Positions 24,802 through 32,722 of a stretch of DNA of 64,000 bases are shown piece after piece (position 1 is the stretch's first letter; every line of letters starts with the position of its first letter). The DNA comes from Selenomonadaceae bacterium (GTDB lineage Bacteria > Bacillota > Negativicutes > Selenomonadales > Selenomonadaceae). Position numbers and translations under genes: made by a program. The notes below the pieces were generated by a model. It saw only the letters and a program-made list of their open reading frames with translations, did no database searches and was not told the origin of the DNA. The stretch covers positions 23,304-87,303 of the forward strand of contig JAFXTD010000045.1 in the NCBI GenBank assembly GCA_017535925.1, in the 5' to 3' direction.

Positions 24802-24882
24802 GGTTATTAAGATAACTACAGTGTAGCCACAGTATGAGACCAAAAAGAACCCCGAGCGGCGAACTCGGGGTTCAAATGTTTT
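24802..24882 (+). ncRNA. Orphan antitoxin RNA D (predicted)
   Basis: It shares GGTTATTAAGATAAC and TACAGTGTAGCCAC with antitoxin A and ends at hairpin 24847-24873. No toxin gene faces it; the next leftward gene is the AIM24-like gene, whose transcript probably uses the same hairpin. Confidence 0.6.
24847..24873. terminator. Bidirectional terminator D / 3' end of the flhF-AIM24 run
   Basis: GAACCCCGAG / CTCGGGGTTC stem, 29 bp beyond the AIM24-like stop codon. Confidence 0.75.
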
Positions 24883-24901
24883 ATGACGAAGTTTGTAAGA
24901 A

Positions 24902-25585
24902 TTAATTTGAGGAAGGAACGATTGAACGAATCCAGCCCTCGAAACTGTCGGGGTTGCGTGTTTGAATTAAGACGACGCCGGGACCTCTGAAACGACAAAC
25001 GAGCCCTTCGCCCGACGTAAGGCTTGAAATCCAACCGCTTGAGGCTCTTTCGATTTTGTAATCCATGTAATCGGGCCAAGCAACGAGGTGCCCGTTATCG
25101 ATAATGACTTCCTCGCGGTCGTCAAGATTAATCGGGTGAATCACTCCGTAGCTTGAAATAAAAATCGTGCCGCGACCTCTGGCATTGAGCACGAAGAAAC
25201 CTTCGCCGCTGAAAAGCCCGCGTGTAAGATTTTGCGCTTTCGTCTCAATGTTGATACCTTGAGTGGCGGCGAGGAAGCCGTCCTTTTGAATCGTCAAGCC
25301 GTAGGAGCCGTCAAGTTCAACGTCCATAATTCCGCCGGGCAAAGCGTGTCCGAACAAAATTTTTCCCGCGCCGCGTCGAGCAGTCAACTCTTGAAAGAAC
25401 ATACTTTCACCCGAAAGAATTTTCCTCGCCAAGCCGCCCAAAATCCCGCCGTCCATTTTGCCTTCAACGTCAATCGTCGGAGACATGGCAATCATTGCAT
25501 CGGATTCGGCTTTGATACTTTCGCCGCGTTCAAGATGACATTCGACGACGGGGAACGCTTCGGGATAAAGAATTTCATACTTCAA
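24902..25585 (-). CDS. AIM24 family (TIGR00266-type) protein
   Basis: The protein of about 227 aa is glycine-rich and beta-structured, with the family pattern of repeated short strands: GKMDGGILGGLARKILSGES, GAGKILFGHALPGG, LTRGLFSGEGFFVL. Its biochemical role is unknown. The start TTG at 25585 follows GAGGTGA at 5 nt; an upstream extension of the frame has no ribosome binding site. It is the last gene of the flhF-flhG run. Confidence 0.8.
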   Translation of the reverse strand: MKYEILYPEAFPVVECHLERGESIKAESDAMIAMSPTIDVEGKMDGGILGGLARKILSGESMFFQELTARRGAGKILFGHALPGGIMDVELDGSYGLTIQKDGFLAATQGINIETKAQNLTRGLFSGEGFFVLNARGRGTIFISSYGVIHPINLDDREEVIIDNGHLVAWPDYMDYKIERASSGWISSLTSGEGLVCRFRGPGVVLIQTRNPDSFEGWIRSIVPSSN

Positions 25586-25617
25586 AACAATCACCTCAAA
25601 AAATTTTTGCCCGCCGA

Positions 25618-26226
25618 TTATTTCGACGGGTTTTCTTTCAGTTGCCAAAGCCAATAGAGCGCGATCGCCGGCAACGTCATATACAAAATCAATTCGTTGA
25701 GCTCTTCCAAAACTTGACCGTAAGCTTTGCCGATAATCAATCCGTGATCGCCGATGTAATTTAGCAGGTGCGCAATGAGAATTACAGCGAAGGCGGCAAG
25801 CGGTTGACGACCGAAGAGAATTTTTTTCACGGGCACGAAACGAATCAGCACAAACAACATTGCCGCGATATAAATCGTGAGGAAAACGTAAACGTGGAGG
25901 CGATATTCATAATCCGCCATGCTGACAAAGACGGCTCCGAATTCTTCCATGCCTGTCGGAAAAAAAACACGACCCCAACTCAATTCGCGCAGGGCAATCA
26001 ATATGAAACCCGCCGCAAAAAATCTTTGAAGCCATTTTGCATTTAAGCGGAGGCATAATATCAAAGCCGCCTCAAAAATCAAGATGATGACCTGAAAATT
26101 TTCGAGGAATCCGTTTTCGAAACTCCACTCAACGGGCAACACGAACGCCAGCGGCAAACTTAAAATCACGGCAAAAGCTGCAATCCTTACGTAGATTTTA
26201 TAAATTCGATACTGTAACGCTGTCAA
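25618..26226 (-). CDS. Multi-spanning membrane protein of unknown function
   Basis: The protein of about 202 aa has five or six hydrophobic segments beginning at residue 13. The loop between the third and fourth contains ALRELSWGRVFFPTG, with clustered charged and aromatic residues. The TTG start at 26226 has GAGGCG upstream and lies 14 nt after flhG. I do not recognise the family with certainty. Its position suggests cotranscription with flhF-flhG, but no link to motility is visible in its sequence. Confidence 0.6.
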   Translation of the reverse strand: MTALQYRIYKIYVRIAAFAVILSLPLAFVLPVEWSFENGFLENFQVIILIFEAALILCLRLNAKWLQRFFAAGFILIALRELSWGRVFFPTGMEEFGAVFVSMADYEYRLHVYVFLTIYIAAMLFVLIRFVPVKKILFGRQPLAAFAVILIAHLLNYIGDHGLIIGKAYGQVLEELNELILYMTLPAIALYWLWQLKENPSK

Positions 26227-26240
26227 ATTTCTTTCGCCTC

Positions 26241-27140
26241 TTAATAACCGAACAACCTGTCCAAAAAAACGCGCCAACCTCCGGAAACCGAAGCCATCTT
26301 TTCGCCGCTCAAAAGACTTTTGACAAGTTCCGAAATGCAACGCGAAGCAAGCGAATCGGGCTTGGCGATAAGGAAAGGCTCTTGCTTATGCACCGCTTTA
26401 AGAACGGCTTTATCCTCGTAAATGTAGCCGAGACAACCGACCGTCACGCCGAGAAATTTTTTCGTCGTCTGATTAATTTTTTCGGCAACCTCGTAGCACT
26501 CTTCTTCCTCGCGAATTCGATTGACGACGAGTTTGATGTTGCGCCTGTCGGTGTAGGTGCTGTAGGCTTTTACGACGGCGTAGGCATCGGCAAGGGCAGT
26601 CGGTTCGGGCGTCGTGATAAGCAAGACTTCTTCCGCCGCGAGGACAAATTCAATCACGTTTCGATTTAAGCCCGCGCCCGTGTCGATTATGATAATGTTC
26701 GCCATCTCTGCACAACGACTCAATTTCCTGTGAAGTCTTTTCTGTTCGAGGCGATTCAAATTCAAAGCTGCCTCGACGCCCGCCACGCCGGAAATATATT
26801 TTACGCCCGCCGCACCTTCTTCGACAACGTCTTCCAATTCGACGCCGTCTTCCAAAAGGTCAATCAAGCTGCGATTCGTGACGGAACCCATTAAAAGATT
26901 CACATTCGCCATGCCGATATCCGCATCAATCAGCATGACTTTCTGCCCCGCCAACTGCAAACCGACTGCCAAATTCACTGCAAGATTGGTTTTGCCGACG
27001 CCGCCCTTGCCGGAAGTGATTGCGATAACCCGTGTGTCCTCCGGCACGTCGAAATAAAGTTCGCCTATCTGCCGCGCCAAAGCTTCCGTCTCTGCGCGTT
27101 CCTCAAGCAAATTTCTAAGCTTGGATGCTTGGTCAGACAT
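26241..27140 (-). CDS. flhG: MinD-like ATPase FlhG (YlxH)
   Basis: The 299-aa protein is a SIMIBI ATPase with deviant Walker A SGKGGVGKTN near residue 42, DADIGMANVN and DTGAGLN. FlhG pairs with FlhF to set flagellar number and position and stimulates FlhF GTPase activity, here probably through its N-terminal segment (MSDQASKLRNLLEE). The ATG at 27140 has GAGG 10 nt upstream and follows flhF by 13 nt. The next genes are not flagellar. Confidence 0.9.
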   Translation of the reverse strand: MSDQASKLRNLLEERAETEALARQIGELYFDVPEDTRVIAITSGKGGVGKTNLAVNLAVGLQLAGQKVMLIDADIGMANVNLLMGSVTNRSLIDLLEDGVELEDVVEEGAAGVKYISGVAGVEAALNLNRLEQKRLHRKLSRCAEMANIIIIDTGAGLNRNVIEFVLAAEEVLLITTPEPTALADAYAVVKAYSTYTDRRNIKLVVNRIREEEECYEVAEKINQTTKKFLGVTVGCLGYIYEDKAVLKAVHKQEPFLIAKPDSLASRCISELVKSLLSGEKMASVSGGWRVFLDRLFGY

Positions 27141-27153
27141 TTTCTTTACCTCG

Positions 27154-28989
27154 TCACAGCTCGTCGACTTTCTTAAAGAGGAGCGTTGCAAGAACTTCGG
27201 CACCGGCTCGCTCAATATCATCGGGGACGCTCTGCCCCGTCGTTATATATGACAGCGAATATTTTTTGTCGCGCAGAAGATTTATAATCATGCCGAGGCT
27301 TGCCGTTTCGTCTATCTTCGTGAAAATTATTTTGTCCGGTTCGATTTGCGAAAACTTATTCATGATTTGGCGGGCGTCGGTAAATTTGGTCGTCGCGCTG
27401 ATTACCAAATGCTTTTCGATTCGCGGATTGATTCTCAAAAAATCTTCAAGCTCGCGCATTTGATATTCGTTGTGCTGACTGCGCCCCGCCGTGTCGATTA
27501 AAATCAATTCTTTATCGCGGTGGCGTTCGAGGGCAGAGGCAAGCTCTTGAGGATTGTAGACGATTTCCAGCGGCAATTCCAAAATGTCGGAATAGGTCTT
27601 GAGCTGTTCGACGGCGGAAATTCTGTAAGTGTCGGCGGTTATCAATGCGACGTTCGTCCTCTGTTCCAAGACAAACTTCGCGGCGATTTTTGCAAGCGTC
27701 GTGGTTTTTCCGACACCCGTCGTTCCCAAGAGCGCGACAATCCTCACGCCGTGCCGATTGAGTTTGACGCCGTCGGAAAATTTTATGTGTTCGTTCAGAT
27801 AATTAATCAACGTGGTCTTTGCGGCGGGCGTGTGAACGTCAACCAAAGTTTCGCCGGCATTTGCTTGAGCCGCCATCTCGTTTAAAATTTCCTCGTCGAC
27901 CTCTTGCCGCTTCAAAGCCTCGTGCAAAGAGATTGTTCCTTGATTCGCGCCGCGACCCAAGACTTCCGCCAGCAACGCTTTCATCTGTGCGATTTCCGCC
28001 TCAAGCCGCTGAATCTTTGCCTCGTTTTGAGAGCCGGTTGCGGGCTGAACGATTACGCTTTGTTGACCTTGTTGTTGCAAGCGGAGTTGTTCGGCTGCCT
28101 GCGCTTGTGCTTGAGCGATTGCCGCCTGTTGAATCATTTGCATTTGATTGAACTGCGCCATAATCATCGCTTGCGTCTGTGCCATTTGCTCTTGCGTGAA
28201 GACCGCGCCTTGTTGAGGCGATTGCTCTTCCGAAGCTTGAGGATTTTCTTCGGCTTGAGGTTTTTCTTCGGCGGCTTGAGGTTTTTCTTCGACGGCTTGA
28301 GGTTTTTCTTCGACAGGTTGAGGTTTTTCTTCGACAGGTTGAGGTTTTTCTTCGACAGGTTGAGGTTTTTCTTCGACAGGTTGAGGTTTTTCTTCGGCGG
28401 CTTGAGGTTTTTCTTCGGCGGCTTGAGGTTTTTCTTCGACGGCTTGAGATTTTTCTTCGACAGGTTGAGGATTTTCTTCGGCGGCTTGAGGTTTTTCTTC
28501 GGGTTGAGGTTTTTCTTCAACGGGTTGAGGTTTTTCTTCGACGGGTTGAGGAATTTCGAGCTGTTGATTCTCAACGATTAATTGTTCGGGCGGCGATTCA
28601 TCTTCCTGCGCTTTTTCAAGTACGTTTTCAAAATCTTGCGGCTCGGATTCTTGAGACTGAATTTTTTGTTCGGAAATTTTTTCGGTGAGTTTCTCGACCG
28701 ATTGTTCCGCCTCCGCGATTGCTTGAGGCGTGCCGTCGGTTTTATATCGTGTCAAAAGGGAATTCGGCGTAACGGTCGGGTGCTTGAGGCGTATCGTCTC
28801 ATTTTTTTTCGGCAGAGAAGCTTCTTCGACCGCTGCAGTTATCTCCACGACCTCACGGCTGCCGATACCCAAGAGTCCGCCTTCTTTATATTTTTTGCTG
28901 TGCAATATGACAGCGTCGTCGCCGAGTTCGGCTTTCATTGCCGCCATTGCGTCTTTCATATTGCCCGCTTTAAAAACTTTTATCTGCAA
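27154..28989 (-). CDS. flhF: Signal recognition particle-type GTPase FlhF
   Basis: The 611-aa protein has a basic N-terminal B domain (MQIKVFKAGNMKDAMAAMK), a long variable region, and an NG GTPase: G1 GTTGVGKTTT near 430, DTAGRSQ near 505, TKIDE near 565. The variable region (about 145-250) is a repeat of the 7-residue unit VEEKPQP with V/A and P/A changes, encoded by 21-bp DNA repeats. FlhF directs flagellar assembly at its site. It is longer than most homologues because of the repeat. Confidence 0.92.
   Translation of the reverse strand: MQIKVFKAGNMKDAMAAMKAELGDDAVILHSKKYKEGGLLGIGSREVVEITAAVEEASLPKKNETIRLKHPTVTPNSLLTRYKTDGTPQAIAEAEQSVEKLTEKISEQKIQSQESEPQDFENVLEKAQEDESPPEQLIVENQQLEIPQPVEEKPQPVEEKPQPEEKPQAAEENPQPVEEKSQAVEEKPQAAEEKPQAAEEKPQPVEEKPQPVEEKPQPVEEKPQPVEEKPQAVEEKPQAAEEKPQAEENPQASEEQSPQQGAVFTQEQMAQTQAMIMAQFNQMQMIQQAAIAQAQAQAAEQLRLQQQGQQSVIVQPATGSQNEAKIQRLEAEIAQMKALLAEVLGRGANQGTISLHEALKRQEVDEEILNEMAAQANAGETLVDVHTPAAKTTLINYLNEHIKFSDGVKLNRHGVRIVALLGTTGVGKTTTLAKIAAKFVLEQRTNVALITADTYRISAVEQLKTYSDILELPLEIVYNPQELASALERHRDKELILIDTAGRSQHNEYQMRELEDFLRINPRIEKHLVISATTKFTDARQIMNKFSQIEPDKIIFTKIDETASLGMIINLLRDKKYSLSYITTGQSVPDDIERAGAEVLATLLFKKVDEL
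28236..28553 (-). repeat. 21-bp minisatellite inside flhF
   Basis: About fifteen units of a 21-bp sequence (plus-strand form GAGGTTTTTCTTCGACAGGTT, here stated as a 21-base unit) with small variations. Each encodes one VEEKPQP heptapeptide. Adjacent units are often identical, favouring copy-number change by slippage. Confidence 0.9.
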
Positions 28990-29021
28990 ACAAATTCACC
29001 ACCATTATCCATTTTGAAAAG

Positions 29022-29049
29022 ATTATAGCAGAAAAATCTTTTGTAGCAA
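29022..29049 (-). promoter_or_regulatory. Promoter of flhF
   Basis: TTGCTA (29044-29049) and TATAAT (29022-29027) are 16 bp apart, 33 bp before the flhF start. Confidence 0.6.
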
Positions 29050-29056
29050 ACTTTTA

Positions 29057-29080
29057 ATTTCCCGCGCAGACTGATATAAT
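29057..29080 (+). promoter_or_regulatory. Promoter of leuS
   Basis: TATAAT at 29075-29080 is preceded by a poor -35 near 29053-29058 (TTTAAT). The leader is short, about 20 nt, ending in AGGAGG. No T-box fits in this space. Confidence 0.5.
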
Positions 29081-29108
29081 ATGCCGCGTTTAACAGGAGG
29101 CGAAACTT

Positions 29109-31592
29109 ATGGAGAAATACAATCCGCAAGAAGTTGAGAAGAAGTGGCAAGAGGTTTGGAACGCGCCCGATTATTATCGCACGACGGAAGACAGCTCGCG
29201 CCCGAAATATTACGCGCTGGAAATGTTCCCTTATCCTTCGGGAAATTTGCACATGGGTCACGTTCGGAACTATTCAATCGGCGATGTGGTTGCCCGCTAT
29301 CGAATGATGGCAGGTTACAACGTCTTGCACCCGATGGGCTTCGACGCTTTTGGTATGCCCGCCGAAAACGCCGCGATTGCTCACGGAGTCAAGCCCGGTG
29401 ATTGGACGTTCGCCAATATCAAAAACATGACGGCTCAACAAAAGGCAATGGGTTTGGCTTACGATTGGGACAGGGAAGTCGAGACTTGCCGCGAGGATTA
29501 TTATCGTTGGACGCAGTGGCTCTTTGAACTTTTTTACAAGCGCGGGCTTGCTTACAAGAAGGAGGCTTCCGTCAACTGGTGCGACAAATGCGGCACGGTT
29601 CTTGCAAATGAGCAGGTCGTCGAAGGAAAATGTTGGCGTTGCGATTCCGAAGTTCACAAAAAAAATTTGGCGCAATGGTTCTTCAAAATCACCGCTTATG
29701 CCGACGAACTTTTAGCCGACTTGGATAAATTGACGGGCTGGCCTAATCGCGTCAAAGTCATGCAAGAAAATTGGATCGGTCGCTCTGAAGGCTTGGAAAT
29801 TTCTTTGGATGTTCCCGCGCTCGGTGAAAAAATTTCCGTCTACACCACGCGCCCCGATACGTCGTTCGGCATAACTTTTCTTGCACTTGCGCCCGAACAT
29901 CCTCTGGTTGAAAAAATCTGCGCGGTCAGCGACAAATCCGACGAGATTAAAAAATTTTGCGAACGCGCCCGCAGTCAAAGCGACATTGAACGCACGAGTT
30001 CCGAATCGGAAAAGGAAGGCATTTTCACCGGCGTGACTTGCATCAATCCTTTCAACGGGCGCGAGGTTCAAATTTGGGTCACAAATTACGTCGTGTTTGA
30101 ATACGGAACGGGCGCGGTCATGGGTGTGCCTTCGGGCGACCAACGCGATTGGATGTTCGCAAAAAAATACGGGCTTGACATTATCTTGACGCTTCAACCG
30201 AAAGACAAAGAACTCAAGCTTGAGGAAATGGACGCGGCTTACACCGAACACGAAGGCGTTATGATTAATTCCGGAAAGTTCACGGGCATGGATTTTGACA
30301 CGGGCTTTAAGGCGATTATGGACGAGGCGGAGGCTCAAGGCTTCGGCAAACGCAAAGTCAATTATCGTCTGCGCGATTGGCTGATAAGTCGTCAAAGATA
30401 TTGGGGCGCACCGATTCCCGTCATCTACTGCGACAAATGCGGCGAAGTCCTTGTGCCCGAAGAAGATTTGCCTGTCCTCCTTCCCGACGACGTTGAATTT
30501 AAGCAGGGCGCATTGAGTCCTCTGTCGACGAGCAAAAAATTTAACGACTGCACTTGCCCGAAATGCGGCGGTCATGCTCACCGCGAGACCGACACGATGG
30601 ACACGTTTATTTGTTCGAGCTGGTATTACATGCGCTACGCCGACCCGCACAACGATAAAAAGCCCTTCGCCCGCGACAAAGTGAATTACTGGAATCCCGT
30701 CGACCAATATATCGGCGGCATTGAACACGCGATTTTGCATTTGCTTTACTCCAGATTTTTCACGAAGGTTTTGCGCGACGCCGAGCTTTTGGATTATGAC
30801 GAGCCGTTTGCAAATTTGTTGACGCAAGGCATGGTTATCAAAGACGGCGCGAAGATGTCGAAGTCTCTGGGCAACGTCGTTTCGCCCGAAGAAATCATTT
30901 CAAAGTACGGCGCGGACACTGCCAGATTGTTTATCTTGTTCGCCGCGCCCGTCGAACGTGACCTTGATTGGAGCGACGAGGGCGTTCAAGGTTCGTTCAG
31001 ATTTTTAAATCGCGTGTGGAGAATTGTAAATATTTTAATGCGTAATGCGAAATGCGAAATGCGCAATGATGACGATTTTAATTACGCATTACGCCTTACG
31101 CATTCCGAATTGAATTTGCGGCGCATGTTGCACAAGACGATAAAAAAAGTCACGGAGGATGTCCGCGACCGTTTTGCATTCAACACGGCAATCAGCGCGC
31201 TCATGGAACTGGTCAACGCCATGCACGCCTTCCAAGACAAGCCGATTAATCCTGCCCTTGCCCGCGAGCTTGCAAGAGATTTGTTGTTGATGCTTGCGCC
31301 GTTCGTGCCGCACATTGCCGCCGAGCTTTGGAGCAAATTTTTCGAGGGCGACGTTCACAAACAAAATTTCCCGACCTTCGACGCAGAGGCTATCGTCGAG
31401 GAGGAAATTGAAATCGTCATTCAGATTAACGGCAAAGTCCGCGAGCATGTGAAAGTTCCCGTCGACTTGAGCAAGAGCGACTTGGAAAAACTTGCACCGA
31501 CCTTGCCGCGTGTCGAGGAGTTGACGGCGGGTAAGAAGGTTGTAAAAATTATCGCCGTCCCGAACAAGCTGATTAACATCGTCGTGAAATAA
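29109..31592 (+). CDS. leuS: Leucyl-tRNA synthetase
   Basis: The 827-aa class I synthetase charges tRNA-Leu. It shows the HIGH equivalent HMGH in [18 protein letters not shown], zinc-type Cys pairs (CDKCG---CWRC), the CP1 editing domain (TTRPDTSFG) and KMSKS in [16 protein letters not shown]. Residues about 643-666 are encoded by an inserted palindromic repeat. It lies between the catalytic core and the anticodon-binding helices (resuming at [16 protein letters not shown]). The frame is intact, and since LeuRS is essential this copy is presumably functional. Confidence 0.97.
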   Translation: MEKYNPQEVEKKWQEVWNAPDYYRTTEDSSRPKYYALEMFPYPSGNLHMGHVRNYSIGDVVARYRMMAGYNVLHPMGFDAFGMPAENAAIAHGVKPGDWTFANIKNMTAQQKAMGLAYDWDREVETCREDYYRWTQWLFELFYKRGLAYKKEASVNWCDKCGTVLANEQVVEGKCWRCDSEVHKKNLAQWFFKITAYADELLADLDKLTGWPNRVKVMQENWIGRSEGLEISLDVPALGEKISVYTTRPDTSFGITFLALAPEHPLVEKICAVSDKSDEIKKFCERARSQSDIERTSSESEKEGIFTGVTCINPFNGREVQIWVTNYVVFEYGTGAVMGVPSGDQRDWMFAKKYGLDIILTLQPKDKELKLEEMDAAYTEHEGVMINSGKFTGMDFDTGFKAIMDEAEAQGFGKRKVNYRLRDWLISRQRYWGAPIPVIYCDKCGEVLVPEEDLPVLLPDDVEFKQGALSPLSTSKKFNDCTCPKCGGHAHRETDTMDTFICSSWYYMRYADPHNDKKPFARDKVNYWNPVDQYIGGIEHAILHLLYSRFFTKVLRDAELLDYDEPFANLLTQGMVIKDGAKMSKSLGNVVSPEEIISKYGADTARLFILFAAPVERDLDWSDEGVQGSFRFLNRVWRIVNILMRNAKCEMRNDDDFNYALRLTHSELNLRRMLHKTIKKVTEDVRDRFAFNTAISALMELVNAMHAFQDKPINPALARELARDLLLMLAPFVPHIAAELWSKFFEGDVHKQNFPTFDAEAIVEEEIEIVIQINGKVREHVKVPVDLSKSDLEKLAPTLPRVEELTAGKKVVKIIAVPNKLINIVVK
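31037..31104. repeat. Palindromic heptamer repeat inserted in frame within leuS
   Basis: Left arm of TGCGTAA/TGCGAAA/TGCGCAA units (31037-31067) and right arm TTACGCA-type units (31081-31104), with a 13-bp spacer. The arms can pair into a long hairpin. Peptide encoded: about [12 protein letters not shown] plus YALRLTHS. Confidence 0.85.
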
Positions 31593-31612
31593 ATTTTGTC
31601 CGAAAAAATTAT

Positions 31613-31639
31613 CCCCTTCCGAAAACGGAGGGGCTTTTT
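31613..31639 (+). terminator. Terminator after leuS
   Basis: CCCCTTCCG and CGGAGGGG pair around AAAA and are followed by CTTTTTC. First of three copies. Confidence 0.8.
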
Positions 31640-31641
31640 CA

Positions 31642-31670
31642 TTGACGGAAAAAAATTTTTTTGATAAAGT
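31642..31670 (+). promoter_or_regulatory. Promoter of brnT-brnA copy 2
   Basis: TTGACG (31642-31647) and TAAAGT (31665-31670), spacing 17 bp, directly downstream of the leuS terminator. Confidence 0.65.
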
Positions 31671-31688
31671 TCCTGCGGAGATGATTTT

Positions 31689-31991
31689 ATGGGCGAAATT
31701 GACATTGGCGAGTATGTGGTTGAGTGGGACGACAACAAAGCCGAAATTAATTACAAGAAGCACGGAATCAGATTTAAATTTGCAGCGCGCGTTTTTCTAG
31801 ACGAAAATCGAATTGATTATTATGATGAACTTCACAGTGATTACGAAGACAGAATCAAAGTTATCGGGCTGGTTGACGAAGTTTTGTCCGTAATTTATAC
31901 CGAACGCGGAGAAAAATATCGTTTAATTTCGGCGCGATATGCAACCAAAGAAGAGGAGGATGAATATTATGGGCAGTATCCGAATTTATGA
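31689..31991 (+). CDS. BrnT family toxin (copy 2)
   Basis: This 100-aa protein follows the BrnT pattern: WDDNKAEINYKKHGI, AARVFLDENRIDY, HSDYEDRIKVIG, VIYTERGEKYRLISARYATKEEEDEYY. BrnT has an RNase-like fold and blocks translation when BrnA is lost. Its start lies 7 nt after GCGGAG. The last 23 nt overlap the antitoxin gene. The first 15 residues and the last 20 are nearly the same as in copy 3, whereas the middle is not. Confidence 0.87.
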   Translation: MGEIDIGEYVVEWDDNKAEINYKKHGIRFKFAARVFLDENRIDYYDELHSDYEDRIKVIGLVDEVLSVIYTERGEKYRLISARYATKEEEDEYYGQYPNL

Positions 31992-32157
31992 GGGAATGCC
32001 TCCATTGACAGAAGAAGAACGAGCAGAGATTAGAAGAAACAAACCAAAGTCCGATGACGAAATTGATTTCAGCGATATTCCGCGAATGACAAAGGAAGAA
32101 CTTTCTAAATTTAAACCGGCGCGACTTCGCAAACAAAAACAAAATATTGCGAGCTGA
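31969..32157 (+). CDS. BrnA-like antitoxin (copy 2), short form
   Basis: The 62-aa protein starts inside the brnT end with GAGGAGG upstream. It contains SDDEIDFSDIPRMTKEEL, the conserved acidic segment of BrnA, and ends in RLRKQKQNIAS. No ribbon-helix-helix follows in any frame before the terminator. Confidence 0.75.
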   Translation: MGSIRIYEGMPPLTEEERAEIRRNKPKSDDEIDFSDIPRMTKEELSKFKPARLRKQKQNIAS

Positions 32158-32167
32158 AAAAAATTAT

Positions 32168-32194
32168 CCCCTTCCGAAAACGGAGGGGCTTTTT
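32168..32194 (+). terminator. Terminator of brnT-brnA copy 2
   Basis: Second copy of the CCCCTTCCG/CGGAGGGG hairpin with CTTTTTC. Confidence 0.8.
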
Positions 32195-32196
32195 CA

Positions 32197-32225
32197 TTGA
32201 CGGAGAAAGATTTTTTTGATAAAGT
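32197..32225 (+). promoter_or_regulatory. Promoter of brnT-brnA copy 3
   Basis: TTGACG (32197-32202) and TAAAGT (32220-32225), spacing 17 bp, the same as copy 2. Confidence 0.65.
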
Positions 32226-32243
32226 TCCTGCGGAGATGATTTT

Positions 32244-32546
32244 ATGGGCGAAATTGACATTGGCGAGTATGTGGTTGAGTGGGACGACGCCAAGAACGAA
32301 AAAAATTTCAGAAAGCACAAGATTTATTTTGAAGACGCAGCGCGTGTTTTTCTTGATGAAAACCGAATTGATTATCTTGACGAAAATCACAGCGATGACG
32401 AGGAGCGTTGGAAAGTTATCGGCAGAGTCAGAAATGTTTTAGTGGTTATTTATACCGAACGCGGAGAAATTTTGCGTCTGATATCGGCTCGAAAGGCAGA
32501 AAAGAAAGAGGAGGATGAATATTATGGGCAGTATCCGAATTTATAA
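32244..32546 (+). CDS. BrnT family toxin (copy 3)
   Basis: The 100-aa protein is collinear with copy 2 but its core differs (NEKNFRKHKIYFEDAARVF, ENHSDDEERWKVIGRV, RLISARKAEKKEEDEYY). Both genes keep the His and Arg residues typical of the family, so both may be active. Divergence limited to the core suggests selection for distinct partners or recombination at the flanks. Confidence 0.87.
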   Translation: MGEIDIGEYVVEWDDAKNEKNFRKHKIYFEDAARVFLDENRIDYLDENHSDDEERWKVIGRVRNVLVVIYTERGEILRLISARKAEKKEEDEYYGQYPNL

Positions 32547-32712
32547 GGGAATGCCGCCGCTCACCGAAGAACAAATCCGCAGACTTGATGAATTGGGAAA
32601 AATGAGTGATGACGAAATTGATTTCAGTGACATTCCCAAACTTACAAAGGAAGAACTTTCTAAATTTAAACCGGCGCGACTTCGCAAACAAAAACAAAAT
32701 ATTGCGAGCTGA
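32524..32712 (+). CDS. BrnA-like antitoxin (copy 3), short form
   Basis: This 62-aa protein shares its first seven residues and its last half with copy 2. Residues 17-27 differ (QIRRLDELGKM against ERAEIRRNKPK), next to the shared SDDEIDFSDIP segment. This variable part may decide which BrnT it binds. The ribbon-helix-helix part is again absent. Confidence 0.75.
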   Translation: MGSIRIYKGMPPLTEEQIRRLDELGKMSDDEIDFSDIPKLTKEELSKFKPARLRKQKQNIAS

Positions 32713-32722
32713 AAAAAATTAT

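Noticed and set aside
23850..24882. Array at 24 kb as a CRISPR-like or phase-variation repeat
   Set aside because: The repeated units hold divergent promoters, terminators and short reading frames, which a type I toxin-antitoxin plan explains better.
28164..28574. Minus-strand frame of Lys/Asn/Pro repeats inside flhF
   Set aside because: Alternative frame of the same minisatellite; flhF explains the region.
27904..28581. Long plus-strand open frame opposite flhF, rich in Phe/Leu/Arg
   Set aside because: It exists because the 21-bp repeats leave the complementary frames open. No ribosome binding site or family motif.
29712..30827. 371-codon frame antisense to leuS
   Set aside because: leuS is certain across the whole stretch; no motif in the antisense product.
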